Counted from the stretch's first letter, positions 37,228 through 48,423 are shown. The stretch is DNA of 64,000 nt from Rheinheimera sp. D18 (GCF_004345025.1 NZ_CP037745.1:1736001-1800000); one strand, 5' to 3'. The notes: generated from the sequence alone by a model not told the origin. Program-made: numbers and translations.

Positions 37228-39471
37228 CTAACGTGTTGCCGCCAAGGTTTCAGCATTTCCATCTGGCTTTTGTAACCAAAAGGGGATTCTTTGCGCTCTA
37301 TATTCAATTAATGCCATAGAATTGGCAGTAATGTCTAAGCGCAAGGCGCCACTTTGCGCGGTGTTATGTAACGGGATACCTAGTGCGGCAAGGCGTGCGA
37401 CAACTTGTTCAGCCGGATGCTGATAGCGATTATATAAACTTGCACTATTTAACGCTAACTGCGGAGCTAGCTGATATAAAAACGTAAAATGGCTAGAGCT
37501 ATTACTACCATGATGCGCTAACACCAGCACATTGGCAGTAAGTGTTGGGTACCGTTGTATTAATTGACGTTCAACTTGCTGACTAATATCGCCAGGAATT
37601 AATATTTGCCAACCGTAAAGGTTAATCAGCAGTACACAGGAACTATCATTTTTATTGCTAAAATTCCCAGTCTCAAGCACGGATAGCTGAGCATGCAAAT
37701 AATACTCTGGTAACTGCGCACATGGCATAGCGGTATCAACATTGGCAATGTCGGTATATATGTGCACGTCTGGGTATTCTTGCTTAAGCAGTTGCCAGTC
37801 ACCGGTATGATCACTGTCATCATGGCTTAATATTAAATAATCTAATGTTTTAACACCTCGTTGGCGCAAATAAGGTAATACCTGCGCTGCGGTAGCGCTA
37901 TGCTCACCATAACGTGGTCCAGCATCGTACAGCATACCTCGATCGCCATATTGTAATAATGCGGATAAACCTTGCCCGACATCTATCAGGTGCAGTTGCC
38001 ATGTGGGCGCCTTAACAGCCTGCTGCAATAACGGCAAAAATAAGAACGGTAATATAAAATACAATAAACGGGGGGCTGCAAGATAATGCCATAGCAACAA
38101 CACTAAAACGGCAATAATCAGTACATTTGAAATGTCGGGTAGCACTAACCAGCTACCATACTCGGCACTCCAGTTTAACCACCACAGTAGCGGCTGAAAT
38201 AGCCAATCACATAGCTGCCACATTGCGCTGCTGCCGGGCAACCCTATTAACTCGGCTAACAAACACAGCAGCAAGATTGGGATTGCTAGTAAACTACACC
38301 AAGGCACAAATAACAGATTAGATAACAAGCTAAGCAGCGTAGTGCCATTAAATAGCAACATACTCAGCAACGCCATAAATAAGGTTAGGCTAAAGTGAAA
38401 ACTAAAAAACAGTGTGAGTTTATCTCGCCAACGAGAACGACGTTGCGGCTGTCGCCAAAGCACAAAGAAAATTACCGCCACGGCTAATAACGACAACCAA
38501 AAACTCTTACTCAAGGTAAAAAACGGTTTGCTTAATAGTAAAATGGCCGCAAGCAACAACCAGTAACCAAGATAGCTAAGCGACTTTTTTTGTAACAACG
38601 CTAAAACTAACAACATTAAAGCGACAGAGGCCCTAATGGTTGGCACCGCAAACCCTGCTAGCCACGCATAGCTAAAGCTCAATAACATGGCGCCCATCAG
38701 CGCTATCGGCTGACGCCAGTTTAGATAACGTATTGGCCACGGTAATACACGTAACAACACTAAACCCCAACCGAACACCAAACCTATGTGTAACCCAGAT
38801 ATCGCCAATAAATGGGCTAATCCAGATTGCTGTAAGCCGCGCCATAAGCTAGGCGAAAAATTACGCTCGCCCATAGTTAGCGCCATTAACAATGGTTTTG
38901 TTTGCAGCGATGAAACGGCAAAGCTTAACTTGTCTAGCCAATACTGACGTAAACTGAACTGCTGCTCCAATAGCATTGCCTCTGTTTCTGCCGTAACGTT
39001 GCCTTGCGCAATGACATTATCTAGCAAGGCCTGGGCTTCTTTATTAACCGCTCCTGGGTTAGCGACACCTGCAACTGGGCGTAATTTTGCCGTAAGCTGC
39101 CAACGTTGGCCGGGGTTTAAAGTGTGTGGCGGTAAGTGCCAATTAAGCTGAATGTAGTAGCCTTTAGCTAAACCGCTATCAAGCTGCAGCTTAAATTGGC
39201 TATACTCGGTATAATGCTGTGGCGTATCGACAATAACGCCAGTTAAAGGCTGTTGAGATAACAGTAATGCGTGCTGTGTATCTTGGTAAGCATAAAACTG
39301 CCAGCTCCAACTGGCTATAAAAGCGATAACACCGGCACCGAATAACCTGCCGGATCTTGGTAAAATAAAAATTACCGCTATCAGCAAAAATATTATGAAA
39401 AAAGCTGGCACTATTGGCAAAAACAACGACAATAGGCTGCCAGCTAACACGCCAATGCAAAAAGATTTCAT
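37228..39471 (-). CDS. comEC: DNA internalization protein ComEC/Rec2
   Basis: The 747-aa membrane protein forms the channel for single-stranded DNA uptake in natural transformation. It has an N-terminal DUF4131 region, a central multi-helix Competence domain (about residues 190-480) and a C-terminal metallo-beta-lactamase-like domain with SHDDSDHTGD and LAHHGSNSSS. It is full length and intact, so DNA uptake is possible if the other competence genes exist. It heads the minus-strand envelope run. Confidence 0.94.
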   Translation of the reverse strand: MKSFCIGVLAGSLLSLFLPIVPAFFIIFLLIAVIFILPRSGRLFGAGVIAFIASWSWQFYAYQDTQHALLLSQQPLTGVIVDTPQHYTEYSQFKLQLDSGLAKGYYIQLNWHLPPHTLNPGQRWQLTAKLRPVAGVANPGAVNKEAQALLDNVIAQGNVTAETEAMLLEQQFSLRQYWLDKLSFAVSSLQTKPLLMALTMGERNFSPSLWRGLQQSGLAHLLAISGLHIGLVFGWGLVLLRVLPWPIRYLNWRQPIALMGAMLLSFSYAWLAGFAVPTIRASVALMLLVLALLQKKSLSYLGYWLLLAAILLLSKPFFTLSKSFWLSLLAVAVIFFVLWRQPQRRSRWRDKLTLFFSFHFSLTLFMALLSMLLFNGTTLLSLLSNLLFVPWCSLLAIPILLLCLLAELIGLPGSSAMWQLCDWLFQPLLWWLNWSAEYGSWLVLPDISNVLIIAVLVLLLWHYLAAPRLLYFILPFLFLPLLQQAVKAPTWQLHLIDVGQGLSALLQYGDRGMLYDAGPRYGEHSATAAQVLPYLRQRGVKTLDYLILSHDDSDHTGDWQLLKQEYPDVHIYTDIANVDTAMPCAQLPEYYLHAQLSVLETGNFSNKNDSSCVLLINLYGWQILIPGDISQQVERQLIQRYPTLTANVLVLAHHGSNSSSHFTFLYQLAPQLALNSASLYNRYQHPAEQVVARLAALGIPLHNTAQSGALRLDITANSMALIEYRAQRIPFWLQKPDGNAETLAATR

Positions 39472-39495
39472 CTTCGTTTTTTGTGAATAGGTTGT

Positions 39496-40026
39496 ATGCC
39501 AAAGAACTTTATTAAGAAATATTTACCATCGCCAGAAAAAATCAAGCAACAAAAGTTGTTGAGAATGTTCGGCACTTTATTACATGATAGCAACTTATGG
39601 CATTTAAACCGCCGCTCGGCGCGCGGTGCAGTCGCCGTTGGGTTGTTTTTTGCTTGGATCCCAATCCCATTTCAAATGGTAGCCTCAGCCGCCGTTGCTA
39701 TTCCGATGCGCGTTAACTTGCCGCTGGCGGTGTCTTTAGTGTGGTTAACTAACCCGCTAACCATGCCGGTATTATTTTATTTAAGTTATTTGGTTGGCTG
39801 TGTGGTGTTACGAACACCAATTGAACACTTTGCCTTTGAGGCAAGTTGGGCTTGGTTACAACACAGTATTAGCTCAATAGGTAAGCCGTTTTTAACCGGT
39901 TGTTTATTAATGGCAATTTGCTCTTCTATTATAGGTTACTTTACCATTGACTGGTTATGGCGCATCTCGATACGCAAAGCGCAGTTAGTAAAAAAACTAA
40001 AGCGCAATAAAACCCAAGCAGATTAA
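39496..40026 (+). CDS. DUF2062-family membrane protein
   Basis: The 176-aa protein has about three helices and the DUF2062 signature (RRSARGAVAVGLFFAWIPIPFQM; WLTNPLTMPVL split across the helices). Its function is unknown. Its start is only 24 bp from the divergent comEC start. Its TAA overlaps the lolE stop on the other strand. AGGTTGT precedes the ATG. Confidence 0.9.
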   Translation: MPKNFIKKYLPSPEKIKQQKLLRMFGTLLHDSNLWHLNRRSARGAVAVGLFFAWIPIPFQMVASAAVAIPMRVNLPLAVSLVWLTNPLTMPVLFYLSYLVGCVVLRTPIEHFAFEASWAWLQHSISSIGKPFLTGCLLMAICSSIIGYFTIDWLWRISIRKAQLVKKLKRNKTQAD

Positions 40027-41261
40027 CGCTGGCCAAGTACAAACGCGGGCTGCACTTTACTTGCCCGCCAAGCTGGGTAGAGAGTTGCTAATAAACTCAT
40101 GACTAACGCGACACCCAGTGTTAAAGCAACATCCTGCCATTGCAGCAAAGAGGGAATAAAATTAATAAAGTAAATGCTTGGATCGAGCAGCGAATGTCCT
40201 AACAACTTTGTAACTAACGCAAATAGCGGTTCAATGTAATACGCCAAAGCCACACCCGTAACCACACCAATTAAGCTACCGACCAAACCATTAAGCCAGC
40301 CTAACCACATAAAGGTTAAAACAATAGTGCTGGGCGCTACGCCCATGGTAAGTAAAATAGCAATATCGCCCTCTTTCTCACGTACTGCCATTACTAAGGT
40401 GGCGACAATATTAAAACAGGCTACGGCAATCACTAATGCCAGGACTAAATAAAGAATGCTGCGCACCATCTGAATATCTTGATAAACGTGTCCTTGAGTA
40501 CGAAACCAGTCCAGTGAGTACACGTAGTCTTCTGACACTCGGCCTAGCTCGCGTGCTAATTGCGGTGCCTGAAAAATATCGGTAACGCGAACGGCAAAGC
40601 CCTGAATAGTATTAGGTTCAAACGCTAACAGTTCTGCTAAGGTATGCATGTTTAACCAAACATGGCTGTAATCTAACTGCCCGCCAATAGCGACAATAGC
40701 ACTTACTGTTAAACTTGCGCTGCTGTGGCTTGCTAAGCGACCATCGTCCGTTAGCTTTGGTAGCATAAGTTGTACCTGCTCGCCTACGCTAACACCCAAC
40801 GCATCAGCAATGCCTTGGCCAAGTACAATGTCCGCTTCTGCTAAAGTATCTAATTGCCCGGCACTAACGTAAGACGAAAAATCGCTAATTTTTTTCTCAG
40901 CTGCCAGTTCAATACCTCGCACTTCGGCGGCCTTTACCGCGCTGCCAAAACGCAACATACCGTTGGTTTTAATATAAGGCGCAACCGCGTCTACCCCAGC
41001 AACCGAAGCAAATACCTGCTGTTTACGTGGCCAATCGCCTATTTTCTGTTGTACTGCATCTAGTTCTACATGCGGAATAACCGACAACAAACGTTGTTTT
41101 AACGCCAGTTCAAAGCCGTTCATTACCGATAGTGCTAAAATAAGAATCGCTACGCCCAAGGCAATACCGGATGTAGAGCTGGCAGAAATAAACCGGATAA
41201 ACCCGCTGCTGTGGCGGGTATTACGATAACGTTTTGCCAGTTGCCAAGCCAAACTAGCCAT
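40023..41261 (-). CDS. lolE: Lipoprotein-releasing permease LolE
   Basis: Inner-membrane permease of the LolCDE ABC complex that passes outer-membrane lipoproteins to LolA. The start at 41261 ([13 protein letters not shown]) fits the family; the longer frame from 41285 runs into lolD. It has four helices and a large periplasmic domain between helices 1 and 2 (about residues 45-255). It overlaps lolD by 8 bp. Called LolE because it is the last gene of lolC-lolD-lolE. Confidence 0.92.
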   Translation of the reverse strand: MASLAWQLAKRYRNTRHSSGFIRFISASSTSGIALGVAILILALSVMNGFELALKQRLLSVIPHVELDAVQQKIGDWPRKQQVFASVAGVDAVAPYIKTNGMLRFGSAVKAAEVRGIELAAEKKISDFSSYVSAGQLDTLAEADIVLGQGIADALGVSVGEQVQLMLPKLTDDGRLASHSSASLTVSAIVAIGGQLDYSHVWLNMHTLAELLAFEPNTIQGFAVRVTDIFQAPQLARELGRVSEDYVYSLDWFRTQGHVYQDIQMVRSILYLVLALVIAVACFNIVATLVMAVREKEGDIAILLTMGVAPSTIVLTFMWLGWLNGLVGSLIGVVTGVALAYYIEPLFALVTKLLGHSLLDPSIYFINFIPSLLQWQDVALTLGVALVMSLLATLYPAWRASKVQPAFVLGQR

Positions 41262-41937
41262 GGCGGGTCTCCAAACGACCATCACGCATTAGTACATGAC
41301 GGTCTAAACGTGACGCTAATTGCAGATCATGGGTAACAACAATAAAACTGGTTTTTAGCTCTTGGTTTAAACTACGCAGTAACTGATAAACCGACTCAGC
41401 AGTGTGCTGATCAAGATTACCAGTAGGCTCATCGGCAAGCACCAATGCGGGTTCGCCAACCAAAGCTCGCGCAATAGCAACACGTTGCCGCTCGCCACCA
41501 CTTAACTCAGCTGGCCGGTGACTAGCTCGATGGCTTAAGCCTACCCGCTCTAGCATAACCGCGGCACGTTTTTGTGCGTCTGCTGCCGGTAAACCACGAA
41601 TTAGCAGTGGCATTGCTACGTTTTCTAACGCGGTAAAATCCATTAACAAATGATGAAACTGGTAAATAAACCCGAGTTTCTCATTACGTAACTTTGCTTT
41701 TTGGCTTGCCGTTAACGCCGCAACGTTTTGATCAAGAATGCTCAAACGCCCAGTGTCAGGTTTATCCAAGGTGCCTAAAATATGCAATAACGTACTTTTA
41801 CCTGAACCTGAACTCCCGACAATAGCTAGCATGTCGCCACGGTTAATATAAAGATCAACATCGTGTAAAACGTCAGTTACTTGTTCACCATCGCGATAAC
41901 TCTTACAGATTTTTTCTGCCGTTAATACGTTATTCAT
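41254..41937 (-). CDS. lolD: Lipoprotein-releasing ATPase LolD
   Basis: The 227-aa ABC ATPase has Walker [10 protein letters not shown], the LolD signature [21 protein letters not shown] (split by family alignments around QFHHLL), [15 protein letters not shown] and Walker [13 protein letters not shown]. It overlaps both permease genes by 8 bp, indicating coupled translation. Confidence 0.97.
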   Translation of the reverse strand: MNNVLTAEKICKSYRDGEQVTDVLHDVDLYINRGDMLAIVGSSGSGKSTLLHILGTLDKPDTGRLSILDQNVAALTASQKAKLRNEKLGFIYQFHHLLMDFTALENVAMPLLIRGLPAADAQKRAAVMLERVGLSHRASHRPAELSGGERQRVAIARALVGEPALVLADEPTGNLDQHTAESVYQLLRSLNQELKTSFIVVTHDLQLASRLDRHVLMRDGRLETRHG

Positions 41938-43129
41938 CTCGTAATATATCCGCCGGATTAATACTTACCGCCCGTTTCGCCGGATACCACACGGCAAGCA
42001 GAGTTAGGGTTATTGCACTGAGTAAAATTAAACAAAGTTGACCAAACTGAATATCTACAGGCAAGGTAATTCCCGCCGCCAGCTGCATACCTAATAGCGC
42101 TAATAATGGGTTTAATTGCCAACATAGCAGCACACCAACTATCACGCCGGTAACGGCGCCAATGACGCCATTAATTAACCCTTGCACAGCAAATATGGTA
42201 AATAATTGCCGGTCAGTCATACCTAGGGTTTTTAAAATGGCAATTTCAGCTTGTTTATCAGTGACCATCATTACCAAAGCAGAAACAATATTAAAGGCAG
42301 CAACAGCGACAATTAATAATAACATTAACCACATCATCGCCTTTTCCATTGCTACTGCGGCAAATAACTTGCCTTGGCTTTGGCGCCAATCGGTAACTTG
42401 TAACTGTTGTTCGCTGGCCAGCTTTAACGCAAGTTGCGGCGCTGAAAAAGGCTCGGTTAACGTTACGCGCCATTGCGACTGTGTATTATTGCCACCCGCT
42501 AAGCGGGTTAAATCAGATAAATTTGTTACGGCAAGGTGCTTATCAACGTCAGAGCCAGTTTCTAAAATACCTGCCACGCTAAACAAGCGTTGCCGCGGTA
42601 CCCAGCCCATCGGCGTATAACTACCGGCTTGTGGTAACATAAACCTTAATGAGTCACCGACTGATACTTCAAGCTGCTCGGCTAGCCCTCGCCCGAGCAG
42701 TACGCTATAGCGCTGCAAAGAAAACTGCTGCCAGTCACCGACTATCAAGGCTTGTTGCATAAAATGTGGCAAAGCATCAACAGTTACACCTTGCAGCAAC
42801 ACACCGGTAAGCTGTCGTGGTGACTGCACTAAGGCTTCAACTTGCAAAAATGGGGCAATTTGCTGTACCAGTGGATTTTTCGCAAGCGCAGGCTGCCAAT
42901 GATTAACGGTTTCGAGTGGCGCGGTAATAACTAAATGTGGGATCACGCCCAAAATACGTTTTTTTAATTCGCCTTCAAACCCGTTCATTACTGAACTGAC
43001 AATAGTTAGCGCCATAACGCCCAGAAAGATCCCTGCCACTGAAAATAGCGTAATAAAGGAGATAAAGGCATTTCCCGAACGGCTTTTGCTATAGCGAAAT
43101 CCGACGAACAAACTGACAGGTAACGACAT
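41930..43129 (-). CDS. lolC: Lipoprotein-releasing permease LolC
   Basis: LolC/E-family permease of about 399 aa with four helices and a periplasmic domain (about residues 50-250). The start at 43129 ([19 protein letters not shown]) matches E. coli LolC. An in-frame ATG at 43180 would add 17 residues. The chosen ATG has TTAGG directly against it, an unusually short spacing, so the start is likely but not certain. It is first in the lolCDE operon and divergent from the PilZ gene. Confidence 0.92.
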   Translation of the reverse strand: MSLPVSLFVGFRYSKSRSGNAFISFITLFSVAGIFLGVMALTIVSSVMNGFEGELKKRILGVIPHLVITAPLETVNHWQPALAKNPLVQQIAPFLQVEALVQSPRQLTGVLLQGVTVDALPHFMQQALIVGDWQQFSLQRYSVLLGRGLAEQLEVSVGDSLRFMLPQAGSYTPMGWVPRQRLFSVAGILETGSDVDKHLAVTNLSDLTRLAGGNNTQSQWRVTLTEPFSAPQLALKLASEQQLQVTDWRQSQGKLFAAVAMEKAMMWLMLLLIVAVAAFNIVSALVMMVTDKQAEIAILKTLGMTDRQLFTIFAVQGLINGVIGAVTGVIVGVLLCWQLNPLLALLGMQLAAGITLPVDIQFGQLCLILLSAITLTLLAVWYPAKRAVSINPADILRDE

Positions 43130-43225
43130 CCTAATATTCAGGACAAGGCCCACGTTAGATGGTAAAGTGGCGACGATCATAGAGATTATTGTCAGTTATG
43201 ACAAGCAGCTTGCGAAGGTAACGCA

Positions 43226-43825
43226 ATGAGTGACTTAACATTAAAACAGCTAGCTGATACCTATCAGGATTATTTCAGTGTTGAGCATGGTATTAACATT
43301 AACGCTAAAGCCATTAATGGCCCACTACCGTCAACTGCAGCATTAGACGCGGCAATTCCACCGCCATTTCTGCTCGCATCTAATGTGAATAGCTTAAGTG
43401 GTTCAGCGTTGCGTTCATTAAACCGGCTAGGTGAAATGGCTGAAGAGCTGGCAAATTATTTACAACAACAAGCACGCAAAATTGATTTATTGCTTCATTA
43501 TGTATTGCAGCAACAAGACAATGCTAACGAGCGCTTTATTACGCAAAGCTTTGGTGCTAGTGGCTGTAGTTATTTAGCAAACACACCGTTGGCGCCGCTT
43601 ACCGTACTAGAGTTAAAATTATTTCTTGATAATAACGACGGTGCGGTTTTTTGTTATGCGCAGGTGCTTAGCTGCGAGCAGCAAGCAGAAAAATGGCAAA
43701 TAAAGGTTGTATTTACACGCATCAGAGACGAAGATCGCGAACTGATTGTGCGTGCTAGCTTGCATCAGCAATCAAAACTATTAAAACAGAAAGCCGAGCA
43801 ACGTCAGCAACATTCATCATCTTAG
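43226..43825 (+). CDS. PilZ-domain protein
   Basis: The 199-aa protein has a helical N-terminal half (about residues 45-100) and a C-terminal PilZ-like beta-barrel (about 105-185, ending IRDEDRELIVRASLHQQ). An R-x-x-x-R (RSLNR, about residue 61) is present but unusually far from the barrel. The second motif is degenerate (GASGCS instead of D/N-x-S-x-x-G). Cyclic-di-GMP binding is therefore uncertain. GAAGG precedes the ATG. It lies before mfd, 36 bp away. Confidence 0.8.
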   Translation: MSDLTLKQLADTYQDYFSVEHGININAKAINGPLPSTAALDAAIPPPFLLASNVNSLSGSALRSLNRLGEMAEELANYLQQQARKIDLLLHYVLQQQDNANERFITQSFGASGCSYLANTPLAPLTVLELKLFLDNNDGAVFCYAQVLSCEQQAEKWQIKVVFTRIRDEDRELIVRASLHQQSKLLKQKAEQRQQHSSS

Positions 43826-43861
43826 TATTGGCTATGGCGCATTAAAGGTTAGTCGTTTTTC

Positions 43862-46800
43862 ATGGATCTGATCTCAGTATTACCACAAATTAAGCATAAT
43901 ACCGACCAATTGCATTGGGGCAATTTACAAGGTGCTGCCTTGCCGTTAGCTATTGCACAACTATTGCAGCAGCAAGCCGCACCCTATCTGTTATTAGTGC
44001 CGGATACACCTAGCGCGTTGCGTTTAGAACAAGAACTCAGCGTGTTTTTTCACAATGTTGAGTGTCCAATCCTCACGCTGCCTGATTGGGAAACTCTGCC
44101 CTACGATATTTTCTCACCGCATCAAGATATTATTTCTCAGCGCTTAAAAACACTGTACCAATTATCACGGTTAAAGCGCGGCGTAGTTATTGTGCCAGTA
44201 AGCACACTGTTGCTGCGTATCTGTCATCGCGATTATTTAGAGCAAAACAGCTTTTTAATTAAAAAAGGCCAACAAGCAGATTTAGCCGCAATAAAATTGC
44301 AATTAGCGGCTGTTGGTTATCGCAGCGTTGACCAGGTCATGGAACATGGCGAGTTTTCAGCCCGCGGTTCAATACTTGATCTTTATCCAATGGGTGCAAG
44401 CGTACCCTATCGAATAGACTTTTTTGATAACGACGTTGATGGTATCCGTACCTTTGACCCCGATAATCAACGTAGCCAAGCTCAAGTTGATTATATTGAA
44501 TTGCTACCAGCGCATGAGTTTCCCACTGACAAAGCGGCAATTGAACGTTTTCGCATGGCGTATCGCGAACGCTTTGCGGCAAGAAATGAAAAAGAATCTT
44601 TATATCAGCAAGTTACTCATGGCATATTGCCAGCAGGTATTGAGTATTATTTACCGCTATTTACTGAAAAAACCGCAACCTTATTTGATTACTTACCTGT
44701 CGATACCCGCTGTCTATTATTAGGCGATACCGAACACAGCGCGGAACGGTTTTGGCACGAATTAAGACGACGCTACGACGACAGAGCAATAGATTTACTG
44801 CGGCCTATTTTGCTACCCAACGAGCTTTACTTATCGGTTGATCAGTTATTTGGCAGCTTAAAAGCATACAGCCGCATTCGTTTAAGCCAAGCCGCGCTGC
44901 CAGAACGTGCAGGGCAAGGTAACGCTCTGGTAACAACACTGGCTGATCTTAGTGTCAATCATCAATTAAAAAATCCACTACAAGCCTTACAACAATTTAT
45001 TATTCAGCTTAAACAGCAGCAAGGCCGAGCCCTATTTTTTGTTGAAAGTGAGGGCCGTCGCGAAAGTTTGCTGCAGTTGCTGCACAAAGCTGGAATGCGT
45101 ATTGCGCAGTTTGACGACCTAACCGCGTTTAGTGCCAGTAAAGACGATTTAGGTATTGTTATTGGCGCCTTAGAGCAAGGCGTGCTAATTGAGCAACCAA
45201 AACTATTTGCTCTAATTAGTGAAAACGAGCTATTTGGTCAAAAAATTAGCCAACGCCGGCGCCGTAAACGTAGCCAACAAGTGTCAAGCGACACGGTTAT
45301 TCGTAACCTTGCAGAGCTAAATATTGGCCAACCGGTTGTCCATTTGCAGCACGGTATTGGCCGCTACCAAGGGCTGCAATTACTTGATGCTGCGGGCATT
45401 AGCGCTGAGTTTGTTACCATAGAATATGCCGGCTCAAGCAAGCTCTACGTGCCGGTAACCTCGCTACACTTACTTAGTCGTTATAGTGGTAGCGATGCGG
45501 AACACGCACCGTTGCATAAACTGGGTAACGATACCTGGGAAAAATCACGGCGCAAAGCTGCCGAAAAAGTACGTGATGTCGCGGCAGAGTTACTGGATGT
45601 GTATGCTCAACGCGCCGCACATAAAGGCTATGCCTTCGCCTTAGACGAGGGCCAATATGTAATATTTGCCGATAGCTTTCCGTACGAAGAAACCCCTGAT
45701 CAACAAGATGCCATTGATGCGGTGTTACGCGATATGCAAACGCCACAACCCATGGATCGCTTAGTGTGTGGTGACGTTGGCTTTGGTAAAACTGAAGTTG
45801 CCATGCGCGCAGCTTTTGTTGCGGTCAATGATGGCAAGCAGGTTGCAATACTAGTGCCGACCACACTTTTGGCGCAACAACACTTTGAAAACTTTAAAGA
45901 CCGCTTTGCGAACTGGCCAGTGCGAGTAGAAGTGCTGTCTCGTTTTGTCAGCAGTAAAGAGCAAAAAGCCATTTTAGAAGATGTGGCAAACGGTAAAGTG
46001 GATATTTTAATTGGCACGCATAAGCTGTTGCAGGATGACATTAAACTGCATGATTTAGGTTTACTTATTGTCGATGAAGAACACCGTTTTGGCGTTCGGC
46101 AAAAAGAAAAGATTAAAGCCCTACGCGCGAATATCGACATCTTAACCCTCACCGCTACGCCAATACCGCGTACGCTAAATATGTCCATGTCGGGCATGCG
46201 TGACCTCTCTATTATTGCCACGCCACCAGCACGGCGTTTAGCAGTGAAAACCTTTGTTCGTGAATACGAAAATGGCTTGATCCGAGAATCGGTAATGCGC
46301 GAGATATTACGCGGCGGCCAGGTATATTTCTTACATAACGATGTTGCCAGTATTGAAAAAATGGCCAGTGACCTAGCGGAATTACTACCTGAAGCCATTA
46401 TTGGTATTGCCCACGGTCAAATGCGCGAGCGTGAACTTGAACAAATTATGGCCGATTTTTATCATCAGCGTTTTAATTTGCTGCTGTGCTCTACCATTAT
46501 TGAAACCGGTATAGATGTGCCTACTGCCAATACTATTATTATTAATCGCGCCGATAATTTTGGTTTAGCACAACTACATCAGTTACGTGGCCGTGTTGGC
46601 CGCTCGCACCATCAGGCATATGCTTATTTATTAACACCTCCACCAAAACGTCTTACCAAACATGCCGAAAAACGGCTAGATGCCATTGCCAGCTTAGAAG
46701 ACTTAGGCGCAGGTTTTGCTTTAGCTACCCACGATTTAGAAATTCGTGGTGCCGGTGAACTCTTAGGTGATGAGCAAAGCGGCCAAATAGAATCTGTCGG

Positions 46801-47338
46801 TTTTAGCCTGTATATGGATATGTTAGAGCAAGCGGTAAATGCATTGAAAAACGGCCGAGAACCCAGTTTAGATGCTATGCTCAGCCAACAAACAGAAATA
46901 GAATTACGCATACCCGCACTGTTGCCAGAAAGCTATATACCCGATGTTAACTTGCGGCTATCTTGCTATAAAAAGCTGGCATCAGCACGTAATATTGACG
47001 AGCTAGACGAAGTACAAGTAGAGTTAATCGACCGTTTTGGTTTACTACCCGATGCGGCAAAAAACTTAGTCGCTATTTCCGAATTTAAATTACAAGCACA
47101 AACGCTGGGTATTCGTCGTATCGAAGCCAGTAACAAAGGCGGTGTGGTAGAATTTGGCGAAAAAACAGCCGTGTCGCCAGCCTACATAATTGAATTAATT
47201 CAAAAGCAGTCAAGGGTATTTAAACTTGAGGGTGGACAAAAGCTACGTTTTAATATCGTCGCAAATGATGGTGCTGAACGCCTAAGCTTAATTGCCAATA
47301 TGCTGTCGGATTTTGCCAAACATAGGGTACAAAAATGA
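43862..47338 (+). CDS. mfd: Transcription-repair coupling factor
   Basis: The 1158-aa SF2 translocase removes RNA polymerase stalled at DNA lesions and recruits UvrA. It has an N-terminal UvrB-like module, the RNA polymerase-interaction domain (near LVHLQHGIGRYQGL-type residues at about 490-540) and a RecG-like motor with Walker A GDVGFGKTEVA and DEEHRFGV. The C-terminal TRCF domain follows. The length is normal. Its stop overlaps the csiV start by 4 bp. Confidence 0.97.
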   Translation: MDLISVLPQIKHNTDQLHWGNLQGAALPLAIAQLLQQQAAPYLLLVPDTPSALRLEQELSVFFHNVECPILTLPDWETLPYDIFSPHQDIISQRLKTLYQLSRLKRGVVIVPVSTLLLRICHRDYLEQNSFLIKKGQQADLAAIKLQLAAVGYRSVDQVMEHGEFSARGSILDLYPMGASVPYRIDFFDNDVDGIRTFDPDNQRSQAQVDYIELLPAHEFPTDKAAIERFRMAYRERFAARNEKESLYQQVTHGILPAGIEYYLPLFTEKTATLFDYLPVDTRCLLLGDTEHSAERFWHELRRRYDDRAIDLLRPILLPNELYLSVDQLFGSLKAYSRIRLSQAALPERAGQGNALVTTLADLSVNHQLKNPLQALQQFIIQLKQQQGRALFFVESEGRRESLLQLLHKAGMRIAQFDDLTAFSASKDDLGIVIGALEQGVLIEQPKLFALISENELFGQKISQRRRRKRSQQVSSDTVIRNLAELNIGQPVVHLQHGIGRYQGLQLLDAAGISAEFVTIEYAGSSKLYVPVTSLHLLSRYSGSDAEHAPLHKLGNDTWEKSRRKAAEKVRDVAAELLDVYAQRAAHKGYAFALDEGQYVIFADSFPYEETPDQQDAIDAVLRDMQTPQPMDRLVCGDVGFGKTEVAMRAAFVAVNDGKQVAILVPTTLLAQQHFENFKDRFANWPVRVEVLSRFVSSKEQKAILEDVANGKVDILIGTHKLLQDDIKLHDLGLLIVDEEHRFGVRQKEKIKALRANIDILTLTATPIPRTLNMSMSGMRDLSIIATPPARRLAVKTFVREYENGLIRESVMREILRGGQVYFLHNDVASIEKMASDLAELLPEAIIGIAHGQMRERELEQIMADFYHQRFNLLLCSTIIETGIDVPTANTIIINRADNFGLAQLHQLRGRVGRSHHQAYAYLLTPPPKRLTKHAEKRLDAIASLEDLGAGFALATHDLEIRGAGELLGDEQSGQIESVGFSLYMDMLEQAVNALKNGREPSLDAMLSQQTEIELRIPALLPESYIPDVNLRLSCYKKLASARNIDELDEVQVELIDRFGLLPDAAKNLVAISEFKLQAQTLGIRRIEASNKGGVVEFGEKTAVSPAYIIELIQKQSRVFKLEGGQKLRFNIVANDGAERLSLIANMLSDFAKHRVQK

Positions 47339-48423
47339 GTAAAGCGGTAAGTCTGGGTTTAATATGCGCAGCTTTGTCTAGCACTGCATTAAGTGCACAA
47401 GAGCAGCGCTGGTTTGAAATAGAGTTGCTGGTATTTAGCCAGACACCCGCAGCTGAATTACAAGAATCTTTTGCCGATACCGTTACGCCAATAAAGCCCG
47501 GGCGCGCTTATGATTTACTAACACCACGCTACCAAGCTGACCTAACCGGTTTATTAGAAGCATTACCTTTGTGTAACTCTGCGCCGACGTTAGCAACAGA
47601 ATATCGCTTTAACCTCAATTTACCAAAACAGCTTTGCGTGTTCGAACCGCAGTTACCAAGTTGGCAGCAAAACAGTGTATTTGAATCACGCTATATAAAC
47701 AGTAAACTGCCCTATCCTGGGCATATCGGTCCAGTTATTACCGGAAATGGCGAGCATCAAACTCAGCCCTATTTAGCTGAACAATCATCGCTGCAGCTAA
47801 CTGAACTTGCGAATAAAATTAAACGCCAAGCTGGTGTTAACCTGTTATTACATACCAGTTGGCGCCAAGCACCAGTAACGGAGCGACGCGCGATAGCAAG
47901 CCGTTGGTTTGCTGGCAAAAACTTTAGCCAACAATTTGATTATTGGGGTCAGCCAAAAACGAATGCACAAAGTACTAACAGCACTGCTTTGCTTAACGAC
48001 ACAAATCAAACAGAACAACTACGCCCTAATACCCATACTCAAGCATCAAATGAGCTTATCGCTAACATTGAGCAACTGTTACAGCAACTTAACGCTAACA
48101 ATCAGTTACCTGAGCATCCGGTTTCAGCATTAGAACAGCCGAGCAGCAGCGATAGCTTAGCCATACGTAATCTGCCAGATCAGGTATGGCAACTTGATGG
48201 GCTATTTAAATTGCATTTAGACCACTATTTATTTGTAAATACCGAGTTTAATTTACGCTTGCCCACTAAAACCAGCTTACAAACGGTAAATGTAAGACAA
48301 AGCCGCAGAGTAATCAGTGGTGAAATACATTATCTTGATCATCCTTATCTTGGTATTGTGTTGCAAATACGTCGTTATGAGCCAGCAATAACAAGCGAAG
48401 AACTAACTACACAACATAAATAA
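47335..48423 (+). CDS. csiV: CsiV-family periplasmic protein
   Basis: The 362-aa protein has a signal peptide (cleavage after STALSA) and the family motif RWFEIELLVFSQTP right after it. C-terminal PDQVWQLDGLFKLHLDHYLF is also typical. In Vibrio cholerae CsiV binds peptidoglycan and is needed for LpoA/PBP1A function. It overlaps mfd by 4 bp, its usual neighbour. A Gln/Asn-rich linker (about residues 200-270) is poorly conserved. Confidence 0.88.
   Translation: MSKAVSLGLICAALSSTALSAQEQRWFEIELLVFSQTPAAELQESFADTVTPIKPGRAYDLLTPRYQADLTGLLEALPLCNSAPTLATEYRFNLNLPKQLCVFEPQLPSWQQNSVFESRYINSKLPYPGHIGPVITGNGEHQTQPYLAEQSSLQLTELANKIKRQAGVNLLLHTSWRQAPVTERRAIASRWFAGKNFSQQFDYWGQPKTNAQSTNSTALLNDTNQTEQLRPNTHTQASNELIANIEQLLQQLNANNQLPEHPVSALEQPSSSDSLAIRNLPDQVWQLDGLFKLHLDHYLFVNTEFNLRLPTKTSLQTVNVRQSRRVISGEIHYLDHPYLGIVLQIRRYEPAITSEELTTQHK

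Noticed and set aside
45700..46398. Open frame of 232 codons antisense to mfd
   Set aside because: It lies fully inside the conserved motor domain of mfd on the other strand; its Ser/Arg-rich product is typical of codon-complement shadows.
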